Positions 25,221 through 35,051 of a stretch of 64,000 nt of DNA are shown piece by piece; the stretch's first letter is position 1; each line of letters starts with the position of its first letter. The stretch is from DATARH01 sp963847345. GTDB taxonomy: Bacteria > Pseudomonadota > Alphaproteobacteria > ATCC43930 > CGMCC-115725. The stretch is taken from NCBI GenBank assembly GCA_963847345.1, contig CAWJZU010000014.1, positions 62,001 to 126,000 on the forward strand. The letters run 5' to 3'. The notes under the pieces are model-generated. The model was not told the origin of the DNA, made no database searches, and was given only the letters and a program-made list of their open reading frames with translations. The position numbers and the translations under genes are program-made.

Positions 25221-26812
25221 TCCGCATCCGCGGCATCGCCCGGCGGCGCAGCAAGGGCGGCGGCGATCACCGCTTGTCCGAGTTGGTGCGCCGGGATGTC
25301 GTGGCGCTCAGCCGCGCCGCCGGCGCCGTTCCAGATCACGTAATCGGCCGAGGTCTCGGTAAAGCCGAAATGCGCGTAGGCGCGCGGCAGGCTCGGCAGG
25401 TGGTCACCATAGAATGCCACGACGGCCGGTTCGCCGCGCCGATCGAGTTCGCCGATCAGGATTTGCAGCATCGCGTCGGAGCGTTTGAGCCCATCAAGAT
25501 AGCGCAGCAGGCCGGCTCCGTCGGGAATATCGCGCGGGTCGAACAGGGAGGCGATTTCCGGGTCAATGGGTGGCCCCTTCGCCAGCCAGGGACCGTGATT
25601 CCCCATCGTGATCGCAAAAATAAACGTTTCGGGTCCCTCGCGGTCGAGGACGCGCAGGATGTCGCCGGCAAGATCGGGGTCCGGGTAATAGGGCGGGGTG
25701 CGCCGCCCGCCGAGCGTCTCGCGGCCGAGGAAATGCTCGAACCCGAGCGCCGGCATCACCAGGTCGCGGCGAAAAAAGCGGCGATCGAACGGGTGCAGGC
25801 AGACCGTGCGATAGCCGGCCCGGCGCAGCCGCCAGACATGCGATTCGATCGGCGTTCGCGCCAACGCGTAATACGGGTTGAAGCGGTCGTAGCCAAGCTT
25901 GGCGTCGGGAATGCCGGTCAGCACGGCGAATTCGGCGCGCATCGTGTTCGCGCCCCAGCCCGGCACGTTGAGCCGCCCGAACCGGACCGACGACGCACGG
26001 CACGCGGCAAAGCCGGCCAGCAGCTCCGGCGGGATTGTCTGCGACAGCCGCCTCGCGTCGAAAAACGACTCGCACTGCACGATGATGATCGGCCCGCTGG
26101 GAACCGGTGTCGCGGTGCGGCGCGCCCGCGTCTCGAGACTGCCGGGATGCGGCGGCGGGCCCGGGTCGCAGGTAGCCGTGAAACGGCGCCGGCGCACGCC
26201 GCGCTCATCCCGCGCGATAACGGTGTGGACGAGCAGCGTCGCGAACGGTCCGAGCGCGGCCGCGTCGGCGAACGGCTCGCCGCTCGGCCTTGCGATCCAG
26301 CGCAGCGTGGTTGCCGCGATGCCGACGAGTCGTTCTCGTGAAGCCACCCAGATCGCGGCGGCGGCCAGCGCGACGGCGGCGAGCGCGGCGAGCGGATGTG
26401 GTTCCCATACCGGCGATTCGAAAATCAACAATGCAGCGGCCGCCGCCAATCCGGCTACAGCGCCGCCGATTACCAGCCCCGGCCCAGCGAATGGGAGGTA
26501 AAGGTGCGGGTGCGTGACGACCTGCAGCAGTTCGACCGACTCGGAGAAGACGACCGGCTCGCGCAGGGTCTCTCGCATCGTATGGTCAGCGAGACAGAAC
26601 CCGGCGCCGAGCGCCGCCGCCACGACGCCGACGAACAGCGGCCGGCCCGTTGCGACAGCCAGCAGCGCCGCGCCGAGTGCGAACGGCGCCAAGTCGATCA
26701 GCATCACCGCGATCGGAGCGATGCGGCACCGCGCGACGCGGCGCGGCGCGAGCCACGCGGCAAACACGAACATCGCCCCGGCAGCGATATGGAGCAGCGA
26801 GGTTGGCGACAT
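25193..26812 (-). CDS. Membrane-bound sulfatase / LTA synthase-like phosphoglycerol transferase family
   Basis: Protein of 539 residues with an N-terminal membrane domain of about five helices (to residue 200) and a C-terminal alkaline-phosphatase-fold domain (about 239-520). Metal and nucleophile positions are in VQCESFF, GWGANTMRAEF (likely nucleophile Thr) and FYGDHLPSLP, the same layout as in MdoB/LtaS enzymes. It may add phosphoglycerol or phosphoethanolamine to a surface glycan or lipid, in line with the capsule genes that precede it. The ATG at 26812 lies 4 bases after the SDR stop, so it is part of the KpsC-SDR-sulfatase operon. Confidence 0.83.
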   Translation of the reverse strand: MSPTSLLHIAAGAMFVFAAWLAPRRVARCRIAPIAVMLIDLAPFALGAALLAVATGRPLFVGVVAAALGAGFCLADHTMRETLREPVVFSESVELLQVVTHPHLYLPFAGPGLVIGGAVAGLAAAAALLIFESPVWEPHPLAALAAVALAAAAIWVASRERLVGIAATTLRWIARPSGEPFADAAALGPFATLLVHTVIARDERGVRRRRFTATCDPGPPPHPGSLETRARRTATPVPSGPIIIVQCESFFDARRLSQTIPPELLAGFAACRASSVRFGRLNVPGWGANTMRAEFAVLTGIPDAKLGYDRFNPYYALARTPIESHVWRLRRAGYRTVCLHPFDRRFFRRDLVMPALGFEHFLGRETLGGRRTPPYYPDPDLAGDILRVLDREGPETFIFAITMGNHGPWLAKGPPIDPEIASLFDPRDIPDGAGLLRYLDGLKRSDAMLQILIGELDRRGEPAVVAFYGDHLPSLPRAYAHFGFTETSADYVIWNGAGGAAERHDIPAHQLGQAVIAAALAAPPGDAADADQSAAARAS

Positions 26813-26816
26813 CGCG

Positions 26817-27596
26817 TCAGGCGTCGCGTATCCTGAAACGGAAGCCGCGCAGGATCGCGTCCCCGATTGGAGCCGGCGCGAAATCGCAGAACCGCATCCC
26901 GAGCACCAGCGGCCACGGAAAATCAATGCGGGCCGCGCCGCGGTCGATGCCGCGTTTGATGCGCCGGGCGGCCCGCTCGCCGGTGACGAGAAACGGCGTC
27001 GGACCTTCCCAGCGGTCGGTCATCGGCGAGGAGAAAAATCCCGGCGAGACGACCGTCACGCCCACCCCGTGCCGCGCGAGGCGGGGGCGCAGCGCTTCGG
27101 CATAAGCGCGCAATCCGGCCTTGCTAGCGCAATAGCCCGGGCTGTACGGCAGGCCGCGAAACGCCGCCACCGACGCGATCGCGACGATCCGGCCGCGCCC
27201 GCGCTCGCAGAGCGCCGGCACGAGCGGCGCGATCGTGTTGACGGCGCCGACGAGGTTGACTTCGATCTGCCGCAATGTCGTCGCGGCCGGCTCCCCGGCG
27301 TTGTCCGGGTCGGATCCGGCCGAGGTGCCGGCATTCGCGATCAGCAATTCGACCGGGTGAGCGCGGTCGAATTCCTCGAGCCAGGATGCCATCGCCGCAG
27401 TGTCGGCGACATCGAGCGCGGCGCTTTCAACCCGCGCGCCGGCGGCGCGGCACGCCGCCCCGGTGCGCGCCAGCCGCTCGCGGTTGCGCGCCACCAGCGC
27501 GAGCACGACTCCCGGTCCGGCATAGGACGCTGCGAGCGCCGCCCCGAGACCGCTCGACGCGCCGGTAATCGCGACCACACGGTACGGCGCCCGCAT
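26817..27596 (-). CDS. Short-chain dehydrogenase/reductase
   Basis: NAD(P)-dependent oxidoreductase of 259 residues. The Rossmann motif is ITGASSGLGAALA at the N-terminus, NAG is in LLIANAGTSAG, the catalytic Ser is in VAIASVAAFRG and Tyr/Lys are in YSPGYCASKAGL. The late segment VVSPGFFSSPMTDRW is typical of SDRs that act on larger lipophilic or sugar substrates. The ATG overlaps the KpsC stop (TGATG). Its place between KpsC and a phosphoglycerol-transferase-like gene suggests it makes a sugar or lipid precursor for the capsule, but the substrate cannot be read from sequence. Confidence 0.88.
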   Translation of the reverse strand: MRAPYRVVAITGASSGLGAALAASYAGPGVVLALVARNRERLARTGAACRAAGARVESAALDVADTAAMASWLEEFDRAHPVELLIANAGTSAGSDPDNAGEPAATTLRQIEVNLVGAVNTIAPLVPALCERGRGRIVAIASVAAFRGLPYSPGYCASKAGLRAYAEALRPRLARHGVGVTVVSPGFFSSPMTDRWEGPTPFLVTGERAARRIKRGIDRGAARIDFPWPLVLGMRFCDFAPAPIGDAILRGFRFRIRDA

Positions 27597-29600
27597 CACG
27601 TCCGCGGCCGCTGTGCAAGCCCGCGCGCCTCTACCGGCGCGTCGCGGTCGGTGCCGGAGGGCCGTGGCACCGCGCGCAGCTCGCCCAGGCGGCGCGACAG
27701 GAGCCCTTGCAGACGCCTCATACGCACCAGCGGCCCGGGCCGCCACAATTCCGGCCGGTCGAGCCGCTCGATCAGGATTTCGGGGCCGCAGGGCAGCCGG
27801 GTCAGCGGATCGAGATAGCGGGGATAGAGGATCAGTGCGCCGGCCACGAGCTGGTCGAGGCTCAGCAGCCGGCCGCGATCGAATGGAGGAAGGTCGGTTG
27901 TCAGCCCCCAGCCGGCGTAAAACGGCCGGCCGTAAACAATGACGCGAAGCCCGCGCAACAGCGCCTCGAACCCGGCGAGCGAGGTCATCGTGTGGATTTC
28001 TTGGCTGACGGCCATCAGCCGATCCGTTGAACCGTTTGATACAACGAGATCGGCGAAGCGCGTTGCATCGCTGTCCAGCACCGCGCCGATCCGGTGCCCG
28101 GCTACAACGTCGGGATGCGGTTTGTAAATGATGAACGCGTCCGGGTTCGCGGCGCGCACCCGCGCCAGCAGACCGAGATTTGTGCTGACCTCGCCGGCCC
28201 CGAAACGGATCGACAGATCGTCCTCGACCTGCCCCGGAACAAGGATGCGGCAGCGGTCGCGCGGAACATCGGCAACTGGGTCCCCGGGCGGGCGGCTGGA
28301 AATCAGGTTGTATTTGGTGATGCCGCGCTCGACGAGCCGGTTCCTGAGCCGCTCGGCGCGGGCGAGAATGGCCGGCGGAAAGTCGCTGTCGCGCAGCAGG
28401 CATTCCAGATCGTTGTCGCCGCGCGGATCGAAATACATTCCGCTCCCGTCGAACACGAGCGAGGCCGGCGGCAGGAAGTCGGAGCCGAGCCCGACCGAGC
28501 GGATGAACCCGTCCTCAACACGAATCAGTTTCACGTCGGCACGGGACGCCGCCTCGGCGAGACCCTCGGGCAGACGCGAAGCCCAGCAAGCGATCGCGCC
28601 GCTTTTTACGCCGCGATGGGTACGGACCGCATCCAATGCTCCCTCGACGGTACGGCGGAACACCGGCACGCCGGCCGTCGAGCGAACGAAATCGCCGATC
28701 CGACGCCGCTTCCAGAACGACATGCCGACGCAGACCGCGATGCGGCGGTTCGCGGTCTCGATCCGGCGCCAATCGGCGACGATCGCCAGCACCTCCTCGA
28801 AGCGGATTGCGGAGTTGCGGAACGGATCGCGGCAGCGCGTCGCGACGAGACAGATCCCGGCGAAGATTTCTTCGACCGAGCGGCGGAAACCGTGTTGCGC
28901 CACGACAGCGTGGTCTTCGGTAACGCCCCACCCGGTATAGGGAGCGGCGGCGAAGGCGGTCACCAGGACGCCGGCAAGCAGCGCGAGGAAACCGAACTCG
29001 CCGCCGACGCTGTAGACGCGCTCGGCGCGGTCGAGTAGCGACCACGGGTCGCAGCTGCGGTCGATTACAGTCGCGCCGCGTGCTCGCGCCGCCTCCAGCC
29101 GAGGGCTAAGTCTCCGCGCCAGTCCGTGCCGCGGCAAGCACAACGACCCGCTCGGGAGCGTAGGCGGACAACGCCGCATCCAGCATCGCCCCTTCGCTCT
29201 TGGGATCTGCCGTCCGGTCGGCGGCGATATCGGCCAGCGCGGGTTCAGCGACGGCGACCACGGCGATATCGCCTGCGGGCAGCTCCGGTTCGGTGTCCGC
29301 TTCCCACCATGCCCCGCCGACGCGCGCCGCCACCAGCGCTTGGCGCGAAGCGGCCGCTCGCGCCAGCAGCGCCGAAGACTCCCAACCACGCTCGCGGAGG
29401 ATCTGTCCGGGAGTGGGGACGCCGGGCGACCGCGCGGAAGCTAGGGGAGTTGCTGCCGCGCAGACGCTCAGGACCGGGGGCGGGTGTAATCCGCGCCGCG
29501 GCGCGCGCAGCACGCCCTCGGCCAGAACCGGTGCCGGATCGTTGCCGAGTTCGGGAAACAAAACCGCTCGTGCGGCGAGCAGCTCTTTCCGCTGGGTCAC
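27596..29600 (-). pseudogene. kpsC: KpsC-type capsule beta-Kdo transferase, one frameshift
   Basis: KpsC builds the beta-linked Kdo linker on phosphatidylglycerol for ABC-exported capsules and usually has two glycosyltransferase modules in about 670 residues. Here the C-terminal module is clean (LIRVEDGFIRSVGLGSDFLP, IIYKPHPDVVAGHR, SLAGFEALLRGLRVIVYG, PFYAGWGLT). The N-terminal part (29600-29106) ends at a TAG at 29108, while the rest (RLEAARARGATVIDRSCDPW) is in the next frame. Removing one base near 29108 gives about 667 residues. The N-terminal module also lacks the EDGFLRS-type motif, so it looks degenerate. Confidence 0.82.
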
Positions 29601-29915
29601 CGTGTCCGCCCAATCACCGAGGTGGCCATCTCCAGAAGCCTAGCGCCGGCTGGTGTGCTGTCCATGAAAATCGCTGCTCATCGAAACAGCCATCATTGAA
29701 AATCCGCGGGCCAGCGCAATCCCCGACCAGGGAAATCGCTGTCCGGGACCTCGCCAATTTTCCCAAACGCCTGCTGCGACAGCAATGCGCATCGCTTTAA
29801 TGTTACGCTAGGCCTTGTCAGGCGATATCATCTCCGCGGGCGCACTTGGTGCGGGGCGGGCGCCTCGGCGGATCGGGTACCTACGCTTGTCCCGTTGCAA
29901 AGCTTGGAACGCGTT
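29601..29915. other. Divergent intergenic region of the capsule locus, 315 bases
   Basis: Sits between kpsC (leftward) and kpsE (rightward) and should carry both promoters. No hexamer pair stands out, and open frames here have no domain. Confidence 0.5.
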
Positions 29916-31098
29916 ATGGTCGATATCTTGCGCCGTGTTGGAGCCGTGGCGGATACAGCTGCAGTCGGGGCGCGCACGCGCACGCCGGGACGGTTCGTGG
30001 CGTTTTTCCGCTCGCTCAATATCTGGTTCTGGGCGATTGTCGGCGTGCCCACGCTGCTCGCCGGCGTCTATTTTTTCGCGATCGCCTCCGACCAGTACAT
30101 GTCGGAGGTCAAGTTCCTGGTGCGCGGGCCGACCAAGCAACCGCAGCAATCCGATCAGCGCGATGCTGAGCAGCTCGGCCGTCGCTGCGGTGACAGACGA
30201 TACGTACGCGGTTCACGAATATCTGCTGTCGCGCGACGCGGTGCGCCGGCTCGAGCGGGAGAACGACTTGCGCGCTCTGCTCGGGCGTCCCGAGGGCGAT
30301 CTGATCAGCCGCTTTCCGGGGCTGATGTTCTGGCGCCAGGATTTCGAATCGCTCTATGACGCATACTCGCGGTTCGTGTCGGTTGAAATCGATAGCATGA
30401 GCGGCGTCAGCACGCTGCGCGTTAAGGCCTACCGGCCGGAAGACGCGCAGCGCATCGCCCAGGCGCTGCTCACCTTCAGCGAACAGCTGGTGAACACACT
30501 TAACGAACGCGCCCGGGGCGATGCAGTCGGGGTGTTCCAGCGTGAAGTTGACAGCGTCCAACAGCGGATCGCCGAGATCCAGGCGCAGCTCACGGCCTAT
30601 CGGGTCAAGCAGAACATGCTCGATCCGAAGAGCGCGTCGTCGGGGCCGATCGACTTGTTGGCCCAGATTAATACGCAACTTGCCGGCACCAAGGCGCAGC
30701 TCGCCCAGGTGATGAAGAGTTCGCCGAACAGCCCGCAGATTCCGCTGTTTCAGACCCGCATCGCGGCGCTCGAAAAGCTGATCGTCGAGGAGCGCGCCAA
30801 GGTCACCGGCGACCGCGATTCGGTTGCCACGGCGCTGGGTGAATACGAGCGGCTCACGGTGCAGCGGGAGCTGGCGGAGAAACAGCTGGCTTCGGCCTTC
30901 GCTTCGCTCGAAGCGGCGCGGCTCGAGGCGCAGCGGCAGCAGCTCTATCTCGAAACAATCGCGCAGCCGAACTTTGCCGATTATCCGCTCTATCCGCAGC
31001 GCATCGTGTCATTCGCGACGATCGTGGCCGCCTGCCTTGTGGCTTATGGCATCACTTGGCTGCTGGTTGCCGGCGTGCGCGAGCACGCATCGGCCTAG
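29916..31098 (+). pseudogene. kpsE: KpsE-type capsule export inner-membrane protein, one frameshift
   Basis: Polysaccharide co-polymerase-like protein that links the capsule ABC transporter to the outer-membrane channel. The first part, from the ATG at 29916, has a membrane segment (WFWAIVGVPTLLAGVYFFAI) and the start of the Wzz domain (MSEVKFLVRGPTKQ). The rest, from about 30150 in the next frame, has AVTDDTYAVHEYLLSRDAV, a coiled coil (about 30520-30960) and a C-terminal membrane segment. Removing one base between about 30130 and 30190 gives a continuous protein of normal layout. A frame that is open from 29815 is only partly coding. KpsT follows 24 bases after the stop. Confidence 0.83.
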
Positions 31099-31122
31099 CT
31101 GGACCGGTCCGCCGGCAGCGCG

Positions 31123-31776
31123 ATGATCCGGGCGACCGCGGTTTGCAAGGAATACCACTCCGAGACCCGGAAACAGCATCACCGGGTGTTGAGCGATATT
31201 TCCTTCGACCTCGACCGGGGTGAAAAAATCGCAGTCCTCGGCCGCAACGGCGCGGGGAAATCGACACTGATCCGTCTGCTCGCCGGGATCGAGCTGCCGA
31301 CCAGCGGCCGCATCGAGCGCGGCATGTCGGTTTCCTGGCCGGTCGGATTGAATGGCGGGGTCGGCGGCAGTATGACCGGCAACGACAACATCCGCCTGAT
31401 TGCCCGGATCTACAGCAAGCCGTTTCCGCTGCTGCGCGAATACGTCGACGACTTCGCCGAACTCGGCAAGTATCTCGCCGAACCGGTTCGCACCTACTCG
31501 GCCGGCATGCGGGCGCGCCTAAATTTCGCGCTGTCGGTCGCGATCGATTTTGACTGCTACCTGATCGACGAAATCCTCGCTGTTGGCGACCAGCGCTTTC
31601 AGCGCCGCTCGCATGAGGCGCTGTTTGAGAGGCGGGCCGACCGCAGCCTGATCCTCGCCTCGCACGCGCCGCATGCCGTCAAGCAGTATTGCTCGCGGGC
31701 GCTGGTGCTGCATCGCGGGCGCGGCAAAATGTTCGACGATCTCGATCTGGCGCTCGACATCTACAACGATCTATAG
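31123..31776 (+). CDS. kpsT: Capsule ABC transporter ATPase
   Basis: ATP-binding subunit of a group-2-type capsule exporter, 217 residues. It has Walker A LGRNGAGKSTL, signature YSAGMRARLNFAL, Walker B DCYLIDEILAVGD and a switch His in LASHAPHAV. The length and the SVSWPVGLNGG segment are typical for KpsT/CtrD/BexA. Its membrane partner KpsM is not adjacent: the next gene is transhydrogenase pntAA. It lies in one operon with kpsE. Confidence 0.9.
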   Translation: MIRATAVCKEYHSETRKQHHRVLSDISFDLDRGEKIAVLGRNGAGKSTLIRLLAGIELPTSGRIERGMSVSWPVGLNGGVGGSMTGNDNIRLIARIYSKPFPLLREYVDDFAELGKYLAEPVRTYSAGMRARLNFALSVAIDFDCYLIDEILAVGDQRFQRRSHEALFERRADRSLILASHAPHAVKQYCSRALVLHRGRGKMFDDLDLALDIYNDL

Positions 31777-31936
31777 AGCCGCGGTCTTGTGCGCGGCAGC
31801 AAACAGCGCTAGGAACGCGCCGGTCGAATGCGCTCGGGTTCGTTCGGTTCGTGCTTCGCGGCCGATTTGCGCGAGCGCCGCGGGGATTGACATTTAATTC
31901 CCCGGACGTGCCGGAAGAGCAAGGAACCGTGCCGCG

Positions 31937-33313
31937 ATGAAGGTCGCCATCATCAAGGAGCGGCGCCCGTACGAGCATCGGGTAGCGGCTACCCCCGACA
32001 GCGTCAAGCGCACCGTCGACATGGGGGTGCAGGTGACGGTCGAAAGCGGCGCCGGCGCCGATGCGTATTTCACCGACGATGCCTACCGGGAAGCAGGGGC
32101 GACAATCGCCTCCGACGCCGCGACCGCGCTGTCCGGTGCCGACATCGTCCTGAAGGTGCAGCGGCCGTTGCGCGCCAGCGGCGATACGCAAGGTGCCGGC
32201 CCCGATGAGCTGGGCGCCATCCGGCGAGGCGCGGCGTTGGTCGGGCTGCTCGCGCCGCTCGAAAGCCGCGACGATGTCGACGCTTATGCCGCGGCGGGCA
32301 TTTCGGCGTTCGCGATGGAACTGGTGCCGCGAATCACGCGGGCGCAGACGATGGATGTGCTGTCGTCGCAGGCCAATCTTGCCGGGTACAAGGCCGTGCT
32401 CGATGCCGCCGACGAGTTCGGCCGCGCCCTGCCGATGATGATGACCGCAGCCGGCACGATCAAGGCGGCGCGGGTTCTGGTGATGGGCGCCGGGGTTGCC
32501 GGTCTGCAGGCGATCGCGACCGCCCGTCGGCTCGGCGCGATCGTCAGCGCCACCGACGTGCGGATCGCCGCCAAGGAGCAGGTGGAAAGCCTTGGCGCGA
32601 ATTTTATCACGGTAGACGAGGCGGCGATGCGCGCCGCCGAAACGGCGGGTGGCTATGCCCGCGAGATGGGCGAGGATTTCGCACGGCGTCAGCGCGAGAT
32701 GATCGCGCAGACGTTGCGCCGCACCGATATCGTCATCTGCACCGCGCTGATCCCGGGACGCCGCGCCCCGGTGCTGCTGACCGCCGATATGGTCGCGGGA
32801 ATGATGCCGGGCTCGGTCATCGTCGATCTCGCGGTGGAGGCCGGCGGTAACGTCGAGGGCAGCCGGCTCGGCGAAATTGCGAAGACGGCGAACGGGGTCA
32901 AGATCATCGGCTACCCGAATATGCCGTCGCGCATCGCGGTCGACGCGAGCCAGCTTTATGCGCGCAACCTGCTCGCCTTCCTTGCGCTGCTGATCGACAG
33001 CGAACGGCAGCTGCGGATCGACACCTCCGACGAGATCATCAGGGCCGCGCTGTTGACCCAGGATGGCGCGGTCGTGAACCCCGCGCTTGTCCCGGAACCG
33101 GCCGAGACGCGGGACGGATGCAACCCCCGGAGTAACGGCGGGAATTACGTTACGGAGAAACAATGGCTGATCCCGTACTGCTTGCGCCGCGCGCCGGTGA
33201 ACTTGCCGGTAATGCCGAGGCGCTCGCGCGTAATCTCGACGAGCTGTCGCGGCAGCTTGCCTTGGCGACCGAGCCGGTCATGCATGGCGGCGCGCCATTC
33301 ATCTACCAGCTGA
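31937..33313 (+). CDS. pntAA: NAD(P) transhydrogenase subunit alpha part 1 (dI domain), stop codon displaced
   Basis: NAD(H)-binding domain of the proton-translocating transhydrogenase, which makes NADPH from NADH at the expense of the proton gradient. Conserved parts include MKVAIIKERRPYEHRVAATP, SSQANLAGYKAVL, the Rossmann motif VMGAGVAGLQAIATARRLGA and KIIGYPNMPSRIA. The family normally ends after a segment like DGAVVNPALV, about 380-390 residues; here the frame stays open to 458 residues and overlaps pntAB by 151 bases. The last 60-70 codons have no similarity and are probably not native; a lost stop or an indel near 33100-33135 would explain them (a TAA is present at 33133 in another frame). 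Confidence 0.88.
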   Translation: MKVAIIKERRPYEHRVAATPDSVKRTVDMGVQVTVESGAGADAYFTDDAYREAGATIASDAATALSGADIVLKVQRPLRASGDTQGAGPDELGAIRRGAALVGLLAPLESRDDVDAYAAAGISAFAMELVPRITRAQTMDVLSSQANLAGYKAVLDAADEFGRALPMMMTAAGTIKAARVLVMGAGVAGLQAIATARRLGAIVSATDVRIAAKEQVESLGANFITVDEAAMRAAETAGGYAREMGEDFARRQREMIAQTLRRTDIVICTALIPGRRAPVLLTADMVAGMMPGSVIVDLAVEAGGNVEGSRLGEIAKTANGVKIIGYPNMPSRIAVDASQLYARNLLAFLALLIDSERQLRIDTSDEIIRAALLTQDGAVVNPALVPEPAETRDGCNPRSNGGNYVTEKQWLIPYCLRRAPVNLPVMPRRSRVISTSCRGSLPWRPSRSCMAARHSSTS

Positions 33314-33570
33314 CGGTGTTCGTGCTTGCCGTCTTCGTCGGCTACTACGTCGTTTGGCGCGTCACTCCGGCGCTGCATTCGCCGCTGATGAGCGTCACCA
33401 ACGCGGTGTCGAGCGTCATCATCGTCGGTGCGATGATCGCGGCCGGTCCGGCCGAGTTCGGTTTTGCCAAGATCATGGGCTTCATCGCGGTAACGCTGGC
33501 GGCGGTGAACATCTTCGGCGGGTTCATCGTGACGCAGCGCATGCTGCAGATGTTCCAGCGCAAACGGTAG
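33163..33570 (+). CDS. pntAB: NAD(P) transhydrogenase subunit alpha part 2
   Basis: Small membrane subunit of 135 residues, part of the proton channel domain dII. Three to four membrane helices are seen (YQLTVFVLAVFVGYYVVW, LMSVTNAVSSVIIVGAMIAA, IMGFIAVTLAAVNIFGGF), ending in VTQRMLQMFQRKR, the family's usual C-terminus. GGAG precedes the ATG. The three-gene split (AA, AB, B) is the form found in Rhodospirillum and relatives. Confidence 0.94.
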   Translation: MADPVLLAPRAGELAGNAEALARNLDELSRQLALATEPVMHGGAPFIYQLTVFVLAVFVGYYVVWRVTPALHSPLMSVTNAVSSVIIVGAMIAAGPAEFGFAKIMGFIAVTLAAVNIFGGFIVTQRMLQMFQRKR

Positions 33571-33601
33571 CGGGCGCCAAGGTCAAGCCCAAGGTCAATC
33601 G

Positions 33602-34993
33602 ATGAGCGAGAACCTCTCGGCGTTCCTGTACCTGGTCGCCTCGATCTGTTTCATCATGGCCCTGCGCGGGCTGTCCTCGCCGGAAACGGCGCGAGGCGGC
33701 AATTTCTACGGCATCGCCGGCATGGCGATCGCGATTCTGACGACGTTTTTCACGCCGCAGGTGATCAGCCCGTGGCTGATCCTGGTCGGCATTCTGATCG
33801 GCGGCGCGATCGGGACCTATATCGCCTGGCGAATTCAGATGACGGCATTGCCGCAGCTGGTCGCCGGGTTTCACAGCCTGGTGGGGCTCGCCGCCGTCTG
33901 TGTCGCGATCGCGGCGTTTGTCGCGCCGGAAGCCTACGGCATCGGCATAAGAGGCAACATTCACGGGTCGAGCCTCGCCGAAATGGCGATCGGGCTGACG
34001 ATCGGTGCGATCACGTTCACCGGCTCGATCGTCGCATTCGCCAAGCTGCAGGGCCTCGTAACCGGCCGACCGCTGATCTTTCCGTTTCAGCATCCGCTTA
34101 ACGCCGCGTTGGGCGTCTTGATCATCGCGCTGATCGTTATTTTTGTACTCGGCGAATCGCCGATCGCGTTCACGCTGCTGGTACTGCTGTCGCTCTTGTT
34201 CGGGTTCTTGCTGATCGTGCCGATCGGCGGCGCCGATATGCCGGTCGTCATCTCGATGCTGAATTCGTATTCGGGCTGGGCCGCCTGCGGCATCGGGTTC
34301 ACGTTGGGAAACAGCCTCTTGATCATTACCGGCGCGCTGGTCGGGTCGTCGGGCGCGATCCTCAGCTACGTCATGTGCAAGGGGATGAACCGCTCGATCT
34401 TCAACGTCATTCTCGGCGGGTTCGGCGGAGAGGCGACGGTGGCGGCGGGTGCCGGAGCCGGCGACCGTGCCGTCAAGTCAGGCAGCGCCGAAGATGCCGC
34501 CTTCATCATGAAAAACGCCGGGTCGGTAATCATTGTGCCGGGCTACGGCATGGCGGTGGCGCAGGCGCAGCATGCATTGCGCGAAATGGCCGACTTCCTC
34601 AAGCGCGAGGGAGTCAAGGTCAGCTACGCGATCCACCCGGTCGCCGGGCGCATGCCGGGTCATATGAACGTGCTGCTGGCCGAGGCCAATGTGCCTTATG
34701 ACGAGGTCTTCGAACTCGACGAGATCAACCGCGACTTCGCCTCGACCGACGTCGCGTTTGTGATCGGGGCGAACGATGTGACAAACCCGGCCGCGAAGAC
34801 CGACCCCTCGTCGCCGATCTATGGCATGCCGATCCTCGATGTCGAGCGTGCCCGCACCGTGCTGTTCGTCAAACGCTCGATGGCGTCGGGCTATGCCGGT
34901 GTCGAGAACGAGCTGTTCTATCGCGACAACACGATGATGCTGTTCGGCGACGCCAAGAAGATGTGCGAGGACATCGTCAAGGCGCTGGATTAG
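33602..34993 (+). CDS. pntB: NAD(P) transhydrogenase subunit beta
   Basis: Membrane-spanning half (dII) plus the NADP(H)-binding domain dIII, 463 residues. The first 260 residues contain eight or nine helices, including the conserved SLVGLAAVCVAIAAF and MLNSYSGWAACGIGF. Domain III has the NADP motif PGYGMAVAQAQ, HPVAGRMPGHMNVLLAEANVPYDEV and the C-terminal KRSMASGYAGVENELFY. Complete and of normal length. Third gene of the pnt operon. Confidence 0.95.
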   Translation: MSENLSAFLYLVASICFIMALRGLSSPETARGGNFYGIAGMAIAILTTFFTPQVISPWLILVGILIGGAIGTYIAWRIQMTALPQLVAGFHSLVGLAAVCVAIAAFVAPEAYGIGIRGNIHGSSLAEMAIGLTIGAITFTGSIVAFAKLQGLVTGRPLIFPFQHPLNAALGVLIIALIVIFVLGESPIAFTLLVLLSLLFGFLLIVPIGGADMPVVISMLNSYSGWAACGIGFTLGNSLLIITGALVGSSGAILSYVMCKGMNRSIFNVILGGFGGEATVAAGAGAGDRAVKSGSAEDAAFIMKNAGSVIIVPGYGMAVAQAQHALREMADFLKREGVKVSYAIHPVAGRMPGHMNVLLAEANVPYDEVFELDEINRDFASTDVAFVIGANDVTNPAAKTDPSSPIYGMPILDVERARTVLFVKRSMASGYAGVENELFYRDNTMMLFGDAKKMCEDIVKALD

Positions 34994-35051
34994 GCGGCGG
35001 TCGCCTTCGCCGACGGAACGCGGGCGGAACTTCGGGCCGGAAGAGGCGGTG

